Shown here: one piece after another, positions 1 to 10,100 of the stretch | Layout of the letters: each line of letters starts with the position of its first letter | How positions within the stretch are numbered: position 1 is the first letter of the stretch | Assembly: GCA_016630955.3 (NCBI GenBank) | Contig: CM049990.2 | Coordinates: 682,001-746,000 of the forward strand | DNA: 64,000 nucleotides | Origin: Didymella arachidicola | Lineage: Eukaryota; Ascomycota; Dothideomycetes; Pleosporales; Didymellaceae | Reading direction: 5' to 3' | Notes under the pieces: model-generated | Databases searched by the model: none | What the model saw: the letters and a program-made list of their open reading frames with translations, nothing else | Told to the model about the DNA's origin: nothing | Translations under genes and position numbers: made by a program

Positions 1-1512
1 TTCGCTTGGGTTGAGTATCTGCCCTTCGGACTTGGAAATTGGTATCTCTTTACGACCATGGGTTGGCCAACCGAAGACAACGCCCGCTCTGTTTCTCTAT
101 ACGGCGAAAACTTTGTCCTCTGTTCACCTGTCGACAATACCATTGTAACTTGTGAACCCGCCGTAGCCGATAAGGTCTGGACCGAGACGAGGGATATCTG
201 GCGCATGCCGCCTGCGCAAAGTCAGCTGTTTACTTTCTTTGGCCAGAATGTGAGTTCCACGCACGGCGAAGACTGGAAAAGACATCGCAAGATCACGATT
301 CAAGCCTTTAGCGAGCGCACAATGGCGGGCGTGTGGAATGAAGCCAGGCGCCTAACAAAAGCGCTGGGGCAAAGCCTCGAAGCTGAGAGCGAGAGGCATT
401 TAGGACGTGTAGGCAGCACATTCGATGTCCTCGCCATGCAAGTCCTCACTGTGATTGCATGGGGCCAGACAGCCAATATCGACGGTGTGCCTGCGGGACA
501 TGCCATGAGTTTGATGGACAGCATGGGTTTCATTCTCAAGCACATCCTGCTCACCGTCGTTTTCAACTCTTTACGCGCGCCGGATTTCCTGCTCCCAAAG
601 ACACTGCGGAAGCTCAAAGTCTCAGTCAAGGAGGTCAGGCTGTACATGAAAGCGCTCGTACTTGCACACATGCAGTCCTCCAAGCCCACTCAGGGACCAG
701 GCACACGTCCAGCAAGCCTCCTCTCCGCCATCGTATCCGCAAATGAAGCCGAAAAACGCGGCGAGGAAGGCAAATCGCGCAGCTACCTCACAGATTCTGA
801 GCTATACGGCAACATATTCGTCTTCAACCTCGGCGGCTACGAAACCACCGCAAGCACCCTAACCTTCGCGCTACCCTACCTCGCACTCAACCCCTCGATC
901 CAAGACTGGATCGCCGAGGAAATCCTCCAGCACACTCACAACCCTCACGCCACCGACACAAACAGTTACAATGCAATCTACCCACACCTCCTCCGCACAC
1001 GAGCTCTAATGTACGAAGTCCTCCGCCACGCCTCCCCCGCCCCGCTCTTCGTCAAAACGCCCCTCATTCCCGTCTCCCTGGACATCACCACCCCCACAGG
1101 TCCACGCAGCATAACCATCACCCCGAGAACCCTCATCGGCATGAACCAATACGGCGCCCATCTATCCCCACGTTGGGGCCCCGACGCTACATCCTTCGAC
1201 CCGCGGCGCTTCATCGCTACCACCTCGAATGGGCAAGAGAAATTCCATATACCGGATAATGTCGCGTATCTGGCGTGGATGGTGGGGCCGCGGATGTGTC
1301 CGGCGAAGAAGTTTAGTCAGGTTGAGTTTAGTGGAATTATGGTCGAGTTGCTAAGGGAGTGGAGGGTTGAGGTTGTGAGGCGTGAGGGGGAGAGTGAGGG
1401 GGTGGCGAGGGAGAGGGTGGGGAGGGTGTTGAGGGAGGAGAAGTATTTTAATGTTAGTGCGCGGTTGAGGAGGCCAGAGGAGTGTGCGGTGAGGTTTGTG
1501 AGGAGGGGTTGA
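1..1512 (+). CDS. Cytochrome P450 monooxygenase, 5' end cut by window
   Basis: Heme-thiolate monooxygenase; the substrate cannot be told from sequence. The frame is open from base 1, and the first in-window ATG (58) lies inside conserved N-terminal P450 sequence, so the true start is upstream. Visible motifs are the helix-C GEDWKRHRK near 262-290, the I-helix oxygen-binding GGYETT near 832-848, the K-helix EVLRHASP near 1015-1035, and the heme loop VGPRMCPAKKF near 1280-1313 with the cysteine ligand. The loop departs slightly from FxxGxRxCxG: Trp replaces Phe and Ala replaces the last Gly. No intron is seen in the visible part. The last 60 codons are rich in Glu, Arg and Gly but still look like a P450 C-terminus. 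The family is certain; the subfamily is not. Confidence 0.93.
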   Translation, partial: FAWVEYLPFGLGNWYLFTTMGWPTEDNARSVSLYGENFVLCSPVDNTIVTCEPAVADKVWTETRDIWRMPPAQSQLFTFFGQNVSSTHGEDWKRHRKITIQAFSERTMAGVWNEARRLTKALGQSLEAESERHLGRVGSTFDVLAMQVLTVIAWGQTANIDGVPAGHAMSLMDSMGFILKHILLTVVFNSLRAPDFLLPKTLRKLKVSVKEVRLYMKALVLAHMQSSKPTQGPGTRPASLLSAIVSANEAEKRGEEGKSRSYLTDSELYGNIFVFNLGGYETTASTLTFALPYLALNPSIQDWIAEEILQHTHNPHATDTNSYNAIYPHLLRTRALMYEVLRHASPAPLFVKTPLIPVSLDITTPTGPRSITITPRTLIGMNQYGAHLSPRWGPDATSFDPRRFIATTSNGQEKFHIPDNVAYLAWMVGPRMCPAKKFSQVEFSGIMVELLREWRVEVVRREGESEGVARERVGRVLREEKYFNVSARLRRPEECAVRFVRRG

Positions 1513-2762
1513 GGAAGGTGTGGGAGTGGGTGGGAGGGGAGGATCGCGGATGTGATGGAAGTTGAGAGGTAGCGAGGATGTGGGGGGATGGAAGGATGGG
1601 ATAGAAATTTGTACGGGGGCGAATGCCTGAGGGCGAGGTTTAGGATATTCGACGTTCTGTCCATGCCTAATAATATTCTACCGTACCTAATAAGAATCCA
1701 TTATATTTGATAAAATTCTATCGTTGCTAGGCCTGGCTATCGATACAGTACTGTTCCCGCAAGGGCTCACTATCAGAATGAATCCTGATACCTTTTTGGC
1801 ATTTGGCTTCTCGGCCCCAGTGGGTCGGAACCGGGGCTTGACAAATATATCTAACAACGTCCTGTTCATATCCAACATCACTTAATCTCTATGCAAAAAC
1901 ATTCTATCTACACGCAATTCGAAACCGTGATCTCAAAACCCTGACTAGAACGCCATCAATATGGTAAAAAACTCAAGCAACGGTGAAGAAATTCACGAGA
2001 TGAAGGCTAGGAGCGTAGGAACTCACCTGATGGTTGAGAAAGGAATGATTGACGGCGGAGGATGTTTGCTAGGAGGGGCTCGATCTGGTATTGTTAGTGG
2101 TGAAGCTACTTGTCAGAATGCATGGTCTTTATATTATGTGGAATTAATCAAGTTCAATACCGGACCAAGCACGCAACTAACATGTGTCCAGCAACTGTTG
2201 TATGAACACTATGAGGTCTCAGATTACTATCAAGACAAAGCACATAGTTACCCGCACAAATGACCTTAAGATACGTAGAGCGGGGCATATATTGGCCTGC
2301 CGTCAAATATAATGGATTCCGCTGTAAGACATTCAGGTGGAAAGACGAGGATCGGACCACATTGTGCACAGCTCCCATATGAGGCTAAATTCAGGCAACT
2401 GAGTGGAAAGTCCTACCCGCTTGACGAGTCTCACTGTTCGGAGTCCGATGAACCAGTAGACGTCACGTGACGAGGACAGGTATTTAGGCAGCTTCCAAGG
2501 ATCCTTACGAGGCAACTGACCAAATGAACACTTAAACAAAAAAGCAACGCCAAATAACAGAGAAAATGTATATCTATGGAAGATGAAAATAAGCTGAGAA
2601 TTAGCCCAGAGAGCTTTTTGAAGTTTAGTGAAAATGACCGCTGTTGCGTCTCCAGAAGCAGAGTGCAAGAGTTCCTATATCGAGGACTGATGAGCCAAGG
2701 TGACACAATCTTCGAAATCTCTACATGACTGATACTTAAACATCGCAGATGCAGTATACTAG
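1513..2762. other. Gene-poor spacer with degenerate repeat
   Basis: No convincing gene. It is A/T-richer than the flanking coding DNA and holds the first copy of a degenerate repeat at 1717-1843. The 100-codon ORF near 1961-2263 shows no recognisable protein. Confidence 0.5.
1717..1843 (+). repeat. Degenerate dispersed repeat, copy 1
   Basis: About 125 bp that align with 4050-4172 in the same orientation. Shared blocks include AAGGGCTCACT, TGATACCTTTT and CAGTGGG/TAGTGGG. Many differences are C/T or G/A, as in old RIP-affected repeats. It is probably a transposon relic of unknown family. Confidence 0.55.
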
Positions 2763-3894
2763 AGATATACGGAGGAATTGTCTGCAAGACTAACCAGCCT
2801 CCGGAGAGCCGATCAACCCATTGTGATAGACGACATCAGAGCATCTTTTGCGCAATTGTGCGACCCAGTCACTGGTTGTAATATAAAGCTACTCACATCC
2901 ATGAACCTTGAATGTGCTGATGGTTGCAGATCTTTCGCAACACCTGCTCAAACAATGGATCACCAAGCGAATCTCCGAGTCAGCTGTCAACGTACCGCAG
3001 CCTCTTACAACAGTGCTCTTCAACATCATCGCCTTCCATGCTTTCTACCCCTTTCCCGTCACTCAAAGATCCGAGCAACAGGTCCAAGTCGACAAAGACG
3101 GCTTCGTGCGCGCAATCTGCTTGCTTACCCTCTCGCCTGCTCCGCGGTACGGACCCAATATCTCCTTCTTGGCAGCTAGACACGGGCGTTATTCGGGAAC
3201 TTGGCGCCCCTATCGTGGATGGTATATTGCGCTTCGCGGGAGGGACGCGAGTGATTTCCGCAGACGGATGTTTCGCTGCCTGGCCGCCCCTCTTCTGACC
3301 CCTGGGTACAGCAGGCCTGTTGAGGGGACTAGATGTACGATGATCGAGGTACCGAGGTTTGTGTACGACGAGTCAGTCACACAAGATGAAGGAGATGAGA
3401 ACGATGTCCCAGAAATCATCGTGGTGGAAGGCGAGAAGGAAACAGAGGTCGATATCGTGGATGTGCTGTCTGAATGTCCCCCAGAGGTGGATACGCGTAC
3501 TGCAAAACCATTTCGCGAGAGCTATCGACTTGTTCTACCCACTCTACCGAGATACAGTGACGATCTGATGGAGCTTTGTGTTAAGATCGAGAGTCTTGTG
3601 GCGCTGGTGCAGTCATGCGAAGACATCTTGAAAGCAGGCACCGAAGGCTTAGTATCTCGGATCGCGAGCGCAGCCAGGGACGGTGTTATCACATGGCCGG
3701 AGTTCGAACAGTTGTTGGCAGAGCATTCGGTGAGTGCCTCGCGTCACAGTGTAGGAGGCTTATTGATCACTAACACGCACGGACAGGGATTCCTTGTTAA
3801 AGGTCTGTCGAGCATTTTTGGTGCTTTCGCCGAGGGGAGACATCAGAACCTGATCTACCCGACTATGCAGACAGGGGAGAGCATGTTCATATGA
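2763..3894 (+). CDS. Hypothetical fungal protein, probably incomplete or damaged
   Basis: Not recognised with confidence. A coherent protein reads through three segments: 2763-2874, 2930-3729 and 3787-3894. The second intron (3730-3786, 57 nt, GTGAGT donor, CACTAAC branch, GACAG acceptor) is well formed and in frame. The first needs either a poor GTTGTA donor at 2875 or GTAATA at 2878; both keep the frame to the acceptor at 2929. No good start is visible: the frame is closed by TAG at 2760-2762, and the first likely residues are RYTEELSARL. The protein has an acidic mid-region and a stretch resembling an EF-hand/TLDc-type N-terminal half (DGVITWPEFEQLL), but I see no TLDc domain before the stop. 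The missing start and the flanking repeats suggest a partial gene. An upstream exon that I missed would rescue it. Confidence 0.4.
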
Positions 3895-4339
3895 ACGGTA
3901 AATGTTGTTAGTTCTCTGCTTCACAGCTAGAAAAATTCGATCATACTGACCGAGCGAAAGACGTACATGGAGTCATTTAAGGGGAACCGCTAGACTCCTT
4001 TACACGAAGTGTTCTCTAGTGTACAAGATATTATGACTTTACATTACTTTTTACGCTGGTCGTTAGGCCGGGCTGATAATTCAGCATCGTTCCAACAAGG
4101 GCTCACTGTTAGAGTGAGTCGTGATACCTTTTAGGCTTGTCTGTCTTAGTGGGCTAGAGCTTAGATCTGACACTAGTATAGTAAGCATACGTACCTAAAA
4201 AAAGGATTTCTATTCTGTTAGTAAATTCTAAAGCCTTAACGAACTACAGCAATAGTTGCTTCTTATTGGCTAGAATATTTGTATTCAGGAGTTTCCACAC
4301 TAGATGCTCACCTATCTTATACAGATACTCAAGGCCCGC
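3895..4339. other. Intergenic, contains repeat copy 2
   Basis: No gene seen. Apart from the degenerate repeat at 4050-4172 the stretch is A/T-rich and forms the 3' flank of the minus-strand AAA ATPase gene. Confidence 0.5.
4050..4172 (+). repeat. Degenerate dispersed repeat, copy 2
   Basis: Second copy of the 125-bp element at 1717-1843, in direct orientation, 2.3 kb downstream. Together the copies bracket the doubtful gene at 2763-3894. Confidence 0.55.
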
Positions 4340-7300
4340 TTAGTGAAGCCCTGCAGGTGTTGCAGTGTAGGATAAGCGTATACCATCCACTTGCTTAATC
4401 GTATCCTCTGTCATGTCCTCTCTCAAGTCCCGTAGATACCTGCCGAATCGACTTCCAACAGCAATAGCGTGCTTGAGATGATCGGACCTGAACGACTCTT
4501 TCCGAAAATGTGCCAGCTGTCGCGCAATGGTGATGGCATTTCGTATCTCTCGACCATTCAATATTTCTTTGCTTAGATCGCCGATACTATGTTCGATGTC
4601 AGCGATATCGAGACCATGCTCGTGCTCCAAGGTCTTGATTCGATTCGCAAAGTTTTGCCAGATTTTCCCGCGTTCTATTTCGCCAAGGTTGTCGTAGTGA
4701 AGTGCCAGTTGGATGCGAGATTTGAAAGCTTCGTCAACTTTTTGGCGATTAGCAGTCACCGTTTGGAGCAAAGATAGCTGAATACGTACAAGTGCCGACT
4801 CGGTTGGAGGTTAAGATCAGAATGCCTTCGTAGTATTCCAGCGCGCGGAGGAAAACGGAGACAAGAGCATTACGGTTGAGGTCTCTGACATCTCTCTCTT
4901 CGAGGAAGACGTCTGCTTCGTCTAAAAGGACGACTGTGTCTATGTGAGCAATGCTTTTTCTGTGAAACAGGCACTGCTTACCACAATCCCACATTTTCCC
5001 AAGCTTGAAAGTGCCACGGAGCCGCTTGTCAACCGTTTCTGCTTTTGTTCCCACATCGCCACACGTCACTCGTAGCAATGGCTTTTCTGCAAATTCAGCA
5101 ACGCCTTCTGCAGTGAAAGTCTTGCCTGTCCCAGGCGCTCCGTGTAGCAGCATGATCAGGCCATTCCCTTTACCAGTAACAAAGTCAGTTGACTGTGTTG
5201 TATCGAGCTGTTTCATGACAACCGCCTGCACAAGCTCTTTTGTTTTAGGATCTGCAACAAGATCTGTGAAAGCCTGCTTGTTCCATTTTATGTTGTTGAT
5301 GCGGTCGACAAAGAGCACTCTCCAGGTCTTCTCCTGCAAGTTGTAGGCCATCACGGTGGGTTCAAATACAAGTAGCGCATTACCATCTGGGGGCTGGTTT
5401 CGGTCCATTCTCTGCGGCCCCAGACTATCATGCAAGTACACTGTTGACAGATCTGCTTGAGGGTGCAGGGTCTTATAAGCATTTGTGTCGACCATGAACC
5501 GATCCTCAATCTACGCAATTAGGGTCGTTTAGTGTGGCAACAGCAAGAGGCTTGGTACTTACGTTGTTGAGCTCCTCATCGTTAGAACGCGAGTACGACA
5601 CAAACCGTTTGTTCCGTAGAGACCAGAACGTCTCACCGCGTTTCTGAAGTAGCTCGCGGGTGCCTTTCGCTGCATGATCGATAGGACAAAAGTTCAGGTC
5701 CTTGATGCTGACGGATTCTTCCTCGTATCCGACAGACATTTTCAACATCAGCGTTGTTTCGGTCTTTTGGAAAACTCCGTCGAACCGCCAATACCAGACT
5801 GGAATCTCCCATGAGTACGTGATTGTTGGTCGGTTGTTAGCCGAATTCGCATGCGGACCATATCTCGGTATCCTCTTTCTCCGTATGTTGTCTGTTTCCT
5901 CGTCATCTGATTCTTCAACGGCTGCTTCAGGACCCTCGATCCAACCTGTTGCGACATACGCTTGACTTTCTGCATTCGCATTGTCCACCAGAACATCCCC
6001 AGGCCGGATCAGATACCTTATCAGGTGACGAGCTACCTTTCCCTTCTCGAATTGAAGTCTAGCCGATTGGTACTCGTAGCCATGGCTCTTCTCCAGTGTC
6101 TCCGCTAGTTGCTTCACGAGGTTCTGGCTTGATGTATCGAGGGCGGGGAGTACTGTGGCAATGTATGGTAGGCTGTAGTACATGAATAGATAAGGCGCCC
6201 TGATTCTGCGCTCAGGATCGAAGAAAGGGAAGTATTCGCCAAAATCGGGCACTTTTTGAACGAACTCATCGACGGCTTCGACCATCTCAGGTGCGATTAG
6301 CGAAAGAAACTCGTATACGGGTTCCGGTTTTCGAAATGTGCCATCAGAAGTCTCAAGCTTTTCGCGGTCGGCAGGTGGTTTCTCAGAATACTCCTTGTAG
6401 AGAGCAAACGCGATCTCGGGGTGCTGATCCAGGTACCAATGAGTGTTGCGAATTGGATTGCTAGCCTGCAGCACAACAGATCCACTCTCCTTCGGCTGCC
6501 ATCGCGGCTCATCCAGGTACAGAGTTTTATCGATGGAGTGGAAGACTTTGCTTGTGTACGCAAGTACTGCAGGTGGAACTGGGGTATTTGATGCCTCCAA
6601 GTGCTCAGTCTCTCTCCTCAAACGCTCGTTCTCTGCCCTGAGATTTTCGAGTTCTTCCAATACGTCTTCAATGGTGGAGCGAGCTCTGGGAGCGTATACC
6701 AGCGGTAAACGCCCTGGTGGAGCTTCATCAGATACAGGTTTCTTAGTTGGAAGATTCTGGTGCCCCCTTGCTTCTGTATAGCGATACTCTGAACGTGAAG
6801 TAGCCGAGATTGAACCAATAGATCGTTCGTACGGATCGTCCGAATATGAGTCATGTTCGTCTACGCGAGCGTAACGGGCATTGGGCGAGCTTTTGCGAAT
6901 TTTTTGCCGGGCATCCGATTCTTGTCTATCATAGTCGGTGAGGATTCTATCTCGGCCATCAAGGCGTCGTTTGGAATGCTGATTGTGTTAGTGAAGTTAA
7001 TATCGCAGCGGCTAAAATTCATACTCACCGGAACGGATGCGGCGATTGAGGATTGCCCACGTGCTCCCTTCGTTGTGATTCTCGAGCTGATACTGCGTAT
7101 TCCATCTGAAGTGGTCTCGCTCTCAGGATCCGTTGAGTCTGCTTCAGTGTTTCGCTGGTTGCCTTGCGTCAAATGATTCCAGTCAACCTCAGCGCCTGTA
7201 ATGTCATCCCGGGAGAGAGCAGAGTAGCCTTGCAAGGCATGTAGAGAGTCGGCATCCCATTTTTCCTCTCTTTGCTTTTTCGACCGCCTCGATCGTGCAG

Positions 7301-7430
7301 AGCCTTGTGCCTTAGAAGACGATTGGAGCGTCGTATTGTTGCTGATGCGGGTGTTGTCGTTTTTGTTACGGGAAGATGTTGGCGGAGAGGGCACCACTGG
7401 CGGCGCAACATCTCTGCGTCGCATGGGCAT
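4340..7430 (-). CDS. AAA+ ATPase with N-terminal DUF7025 region
   Basis: Exons on the minus strand: 7430-7029, 6978-5563, 5510-4982, 4939-4790 and 4737-4340, giving 964 codons. All introns are short (50, 52, 42, 52 nt), and the joins restore family motifs such as NRVGTFDEAF. An in-frame stop precedes the ATG at 7430. The first 250 residues are disordered and charged and include a short coiled coil (LEELENLRAENERL). Then come the DUF7025-type region (residues about 270-600) and one AAA module with Walker A GAPGTGKT (about 730), Walker B VVLLDEAD (about 784) and a C-terminal lid. This is a common ascomycete family with no settled function; it resembles Bcs1/ATAD-like ATPases only in the AAA core. 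The 42-nt intron just before Walker B is in frame, so retention would add 14 residues. It is divergent from the DUF7708 gene across a 336-bp promoter. Confidence 0.88.
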
Positions 7431-7766
7431 GGTTCTTCACAGATTCACAGTACAGGAAGATTGGAGGGGTAAACACGTTACATATGTACGTCCACCTCAG
7501 CCTGATCCTATGCCCTTGGGGCCGAATAGCGACCCGCATGCATAGCCTCCACAGCCGGTTCTCGACAGACGCATCGCCCCAATTGTCAGCGCCTAGTTGC
7601 GACCTGCATACATAGCCTACACAGTCGGTCCTCGCCAGACGCATCGCCACAGTTGCCAGCGCATAGCTATCGTCCGATATATCAAGCGAATTTCCGCAAT
7701 GACGCGACAGGACTCTCACTTCACCATCTGTAAAAGAGGGTTTGCAAACTACGATATTGTGGGGAA
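7431..7766. promoter_or_regulatory. Bidirectional promoter region of AAA ATPase and DUF7708 genes
   Basis: 336 bp between two divergent start codons. It holds two 70-bp direct repeats at 7529-7668. Both genes could share control elements here; no transcription-factor site is identified. Confidence 0.6.
7529..7668 (+). repeat. Tandem duplication, two 70-bp units
   Basis: Unit 1 is 7529-7598 and unit 2 is 7599-7668. Both run from GCGACC(C/T)GCAT to AGCGC(C/A)TAG. By eye 59 of 70 positions match, and 7 of the 11 differences are transitions. There is no gap between the units. Confidence 0.85.
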
Positions 7767-9475
7767 ATGCACTCTCAGCCCCAGTGGTACCTCGGCTCAC
7801 AATCCAGCCTTCTTTCGAGCCCCGCAAATCAGGCTTACAAAGAAGCGATAGCGACATTCCACCTGGACTCTAGAAAACACGGCAATCTCGACAACATCCA
7901 GCAGCTCAGCAGTGTTGCTGATCTAGAGAAGACCCTCAACGATATTAAACTCAAGTATGAGCGGCAGCACGACAACAACAAGATCAGTAGATGGCTGTTA
8001 CGCTTCTCTTCTCGAGTGTGCCACTATGGACGTATATTTGATGTCCTTGTGCAGCATCACCCTGAATATGTCAGCCTAGCTTGGGGCGCGATGAAGGCCA
8101 TCTTTCTTGTATGTAACACACAATGGGCGTAGGCCGACCGCTAAAGCCGTGCAATAGTTGGTCGAGAACCATGGCAAACAAGTCAAGACAATTGCCAAAG
8201 GGCTAGCACTTATCGCAGACTCTCTACCACGTGTAGAGTTCTCCAGTATCCTGTACCCTACTGCCCAGATGAAAGAAGCAGTATCTGAGATATATTGCAA
8301 AATCGTTCATTTCCTGCTCAGAGCAGCCGCCTGGTATTCGCAGGGCAAACTGCGCCATGCATGGGGGGCCTTCAGTCACCCAGTCGAGCTTTGCTATGAC
8401 GATCTCATCCAGGATGTGGAAGATTGTGCAAAGAGAATGGATATGTTAGCCAACGCAGGGCTTCAGGCAGAGCAAAGGGATATGCATCTCAAGATACAGG
8501 CTCTGGGCGAGGCAGTCCAAGAGATACGAGGCCTGCTAATATGTACGCATCTTCCGATCATGAAAGATCATAACTGACCTCAATTTCTTAGCCCAAAATG
8601 CGCTCCAGACCAGTGCCAACCTCGACACCAACCGGCGCCTGACCGATTTGCAACTGAACCAGATCATGGACTTTCTATCGAAGGCAAACACACTGAATCC
8701 CTTGAAAATACTGCAGTTTCATACCTTTCTTAGCAGTCGCAAGAGAAATCGCCAGCAACAGACAGTCGCAACCTCGGACTTCTGGCTCGACCCCAAGTTC
8801 TCGGCCTGGGACGATGCATCAACACCTGCCTTGATCTGGCTCAAGGGTGACTACAAGAACCGACTTAATGTGCAGACTTTCGCCATCGATATGATCAGAC
8901 TGCTTCGACAACAACAAATCCCCGCATTGTGGGTACTAAAGTCAGTATCTGCACAGGGCGTCTCTGCTGCATCGATGATAGACCTCGTCAAGGGGCTTAT
9001 ATGTCAAGCTTTACAACTCAACGTGAAGTCTCACACAGAGAGTTCAATTGCTTTGAGCTGTGCGCAGTTTCACGGCGCCGATACCATTGAAGAATGGTTT
9101 GATATTCTGGCCAATACCCTGGGATCCTTCCCTCTGCTCTACATTGTTATAGATCTACACGCCCTTGGTACATCATATTCGCAGGATGCGTCTTGGATAA
9201 CACATCTATTCGCCATGTTCGATCGTCACTCTTCACGCGGATGGATCACACGTTTGAAAGTGCTACTCGTCAGTTATGGTACTACAGCGGGAGAGAAGAG
9301 CGAAGCAGGTCAGAATCGCAATTCGATTGTGCCTGTGCGCAATCGCACTGCGAGATCTATGGCACCCAAGCCTAGATCGAGGCCGATCTCACAGGGTATG
9401 ACAATGCTAGATTGGAGTGCTTTAACTATGGGAAGGGCAGCCTCAAGACGGCGACAGCTTGCATGGGCGAGGTAA
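7767..9475 (+). CDS. DUF7708-domain (fungal STAND-type) protein
   Basis: Exons 7767-8108, 8158-8542 and 8592-9475 (536 codons) with two 49-nt introns; joins are in frame. Residues about 30-220 match the DUF7708 region found at the N-terminus of many fungal STAND/NLR-like proteins, including VLVQHHPEYVSLAWGAMKAIF and LPRVEFSSILYPTAQMK. The following 250 residues sit where the NTPase domain would be, with strand-like ALIWLKG and LLYIVIDLHAL at the usual Walker A and B positions, but no GxxxxGK[ST] is present. No C-terminal repeats follow; the protein ends in a basic Arg/Ser-rich tail. Related proteins are suspected of roles in self/non-self recognition, which is inference here. Divergent neighbour of the AAA ATPase. 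Confidence 0.8.
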
Positions 9476-10100
9476 ACTGTTCGCTGACAGCGCACTGACG
9501 AAAAAAGAAATGTCGAAAAACACATACAACAGCGGGTATTCGCTAGTGGTCACCCACCTAACTACTAATCCGCCGGTACGTTGCTTAAATAGGGCTGAGC
9601 GAACGGGAAGCCTTGTTTTCAACGTCCTATGGTCGTATGTGAAAGACGGAGTATCTAGTGCAAATATAATCTCATCTTTTCGAGTGCAACAAACGCACAT
9701 AGACCCGCCACGAAGCCCGATCGAATCCTTCTTGAGTTGGAGCTGAAGACGAAGACCACCAGGAAATGCGCGTGCAAATGTTTGTGTGAAAATCAGTATC
9801 ATTATCGCTCCGTGCACCATGAATCTATGGTATCATGATGCCTGAATGAACAGTCTGAACCACTCTAAATAAGATGCTAATAAAATGCCTGGGTATGCCG
9901 TATACTTCGAAGCAATCGAACGCCTCAGTAATGGAAGGGTGAAAAAGAAGAAAGATCTGAAACAGAAAAACTCTGTCTGCCATGTCATACCATGTCATAC
10001 TCGTGAAAAGAAGTCGGCCGTAGCAAAGAAAATACGTAGCAACATCACCGTTCGCGCCGAAGCGAACAGCAACTTCGTGAAGCGCAAAGGCAGTATACTT
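9476..10100. other. Intergenic, convergent gene ends
   Basis: Space between the convergent 3' ends of the DUF7708 gene and the hypothetical at 10101-11030. Only small ORFs without protein character; nothing else seen. Confidence 0.5.
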
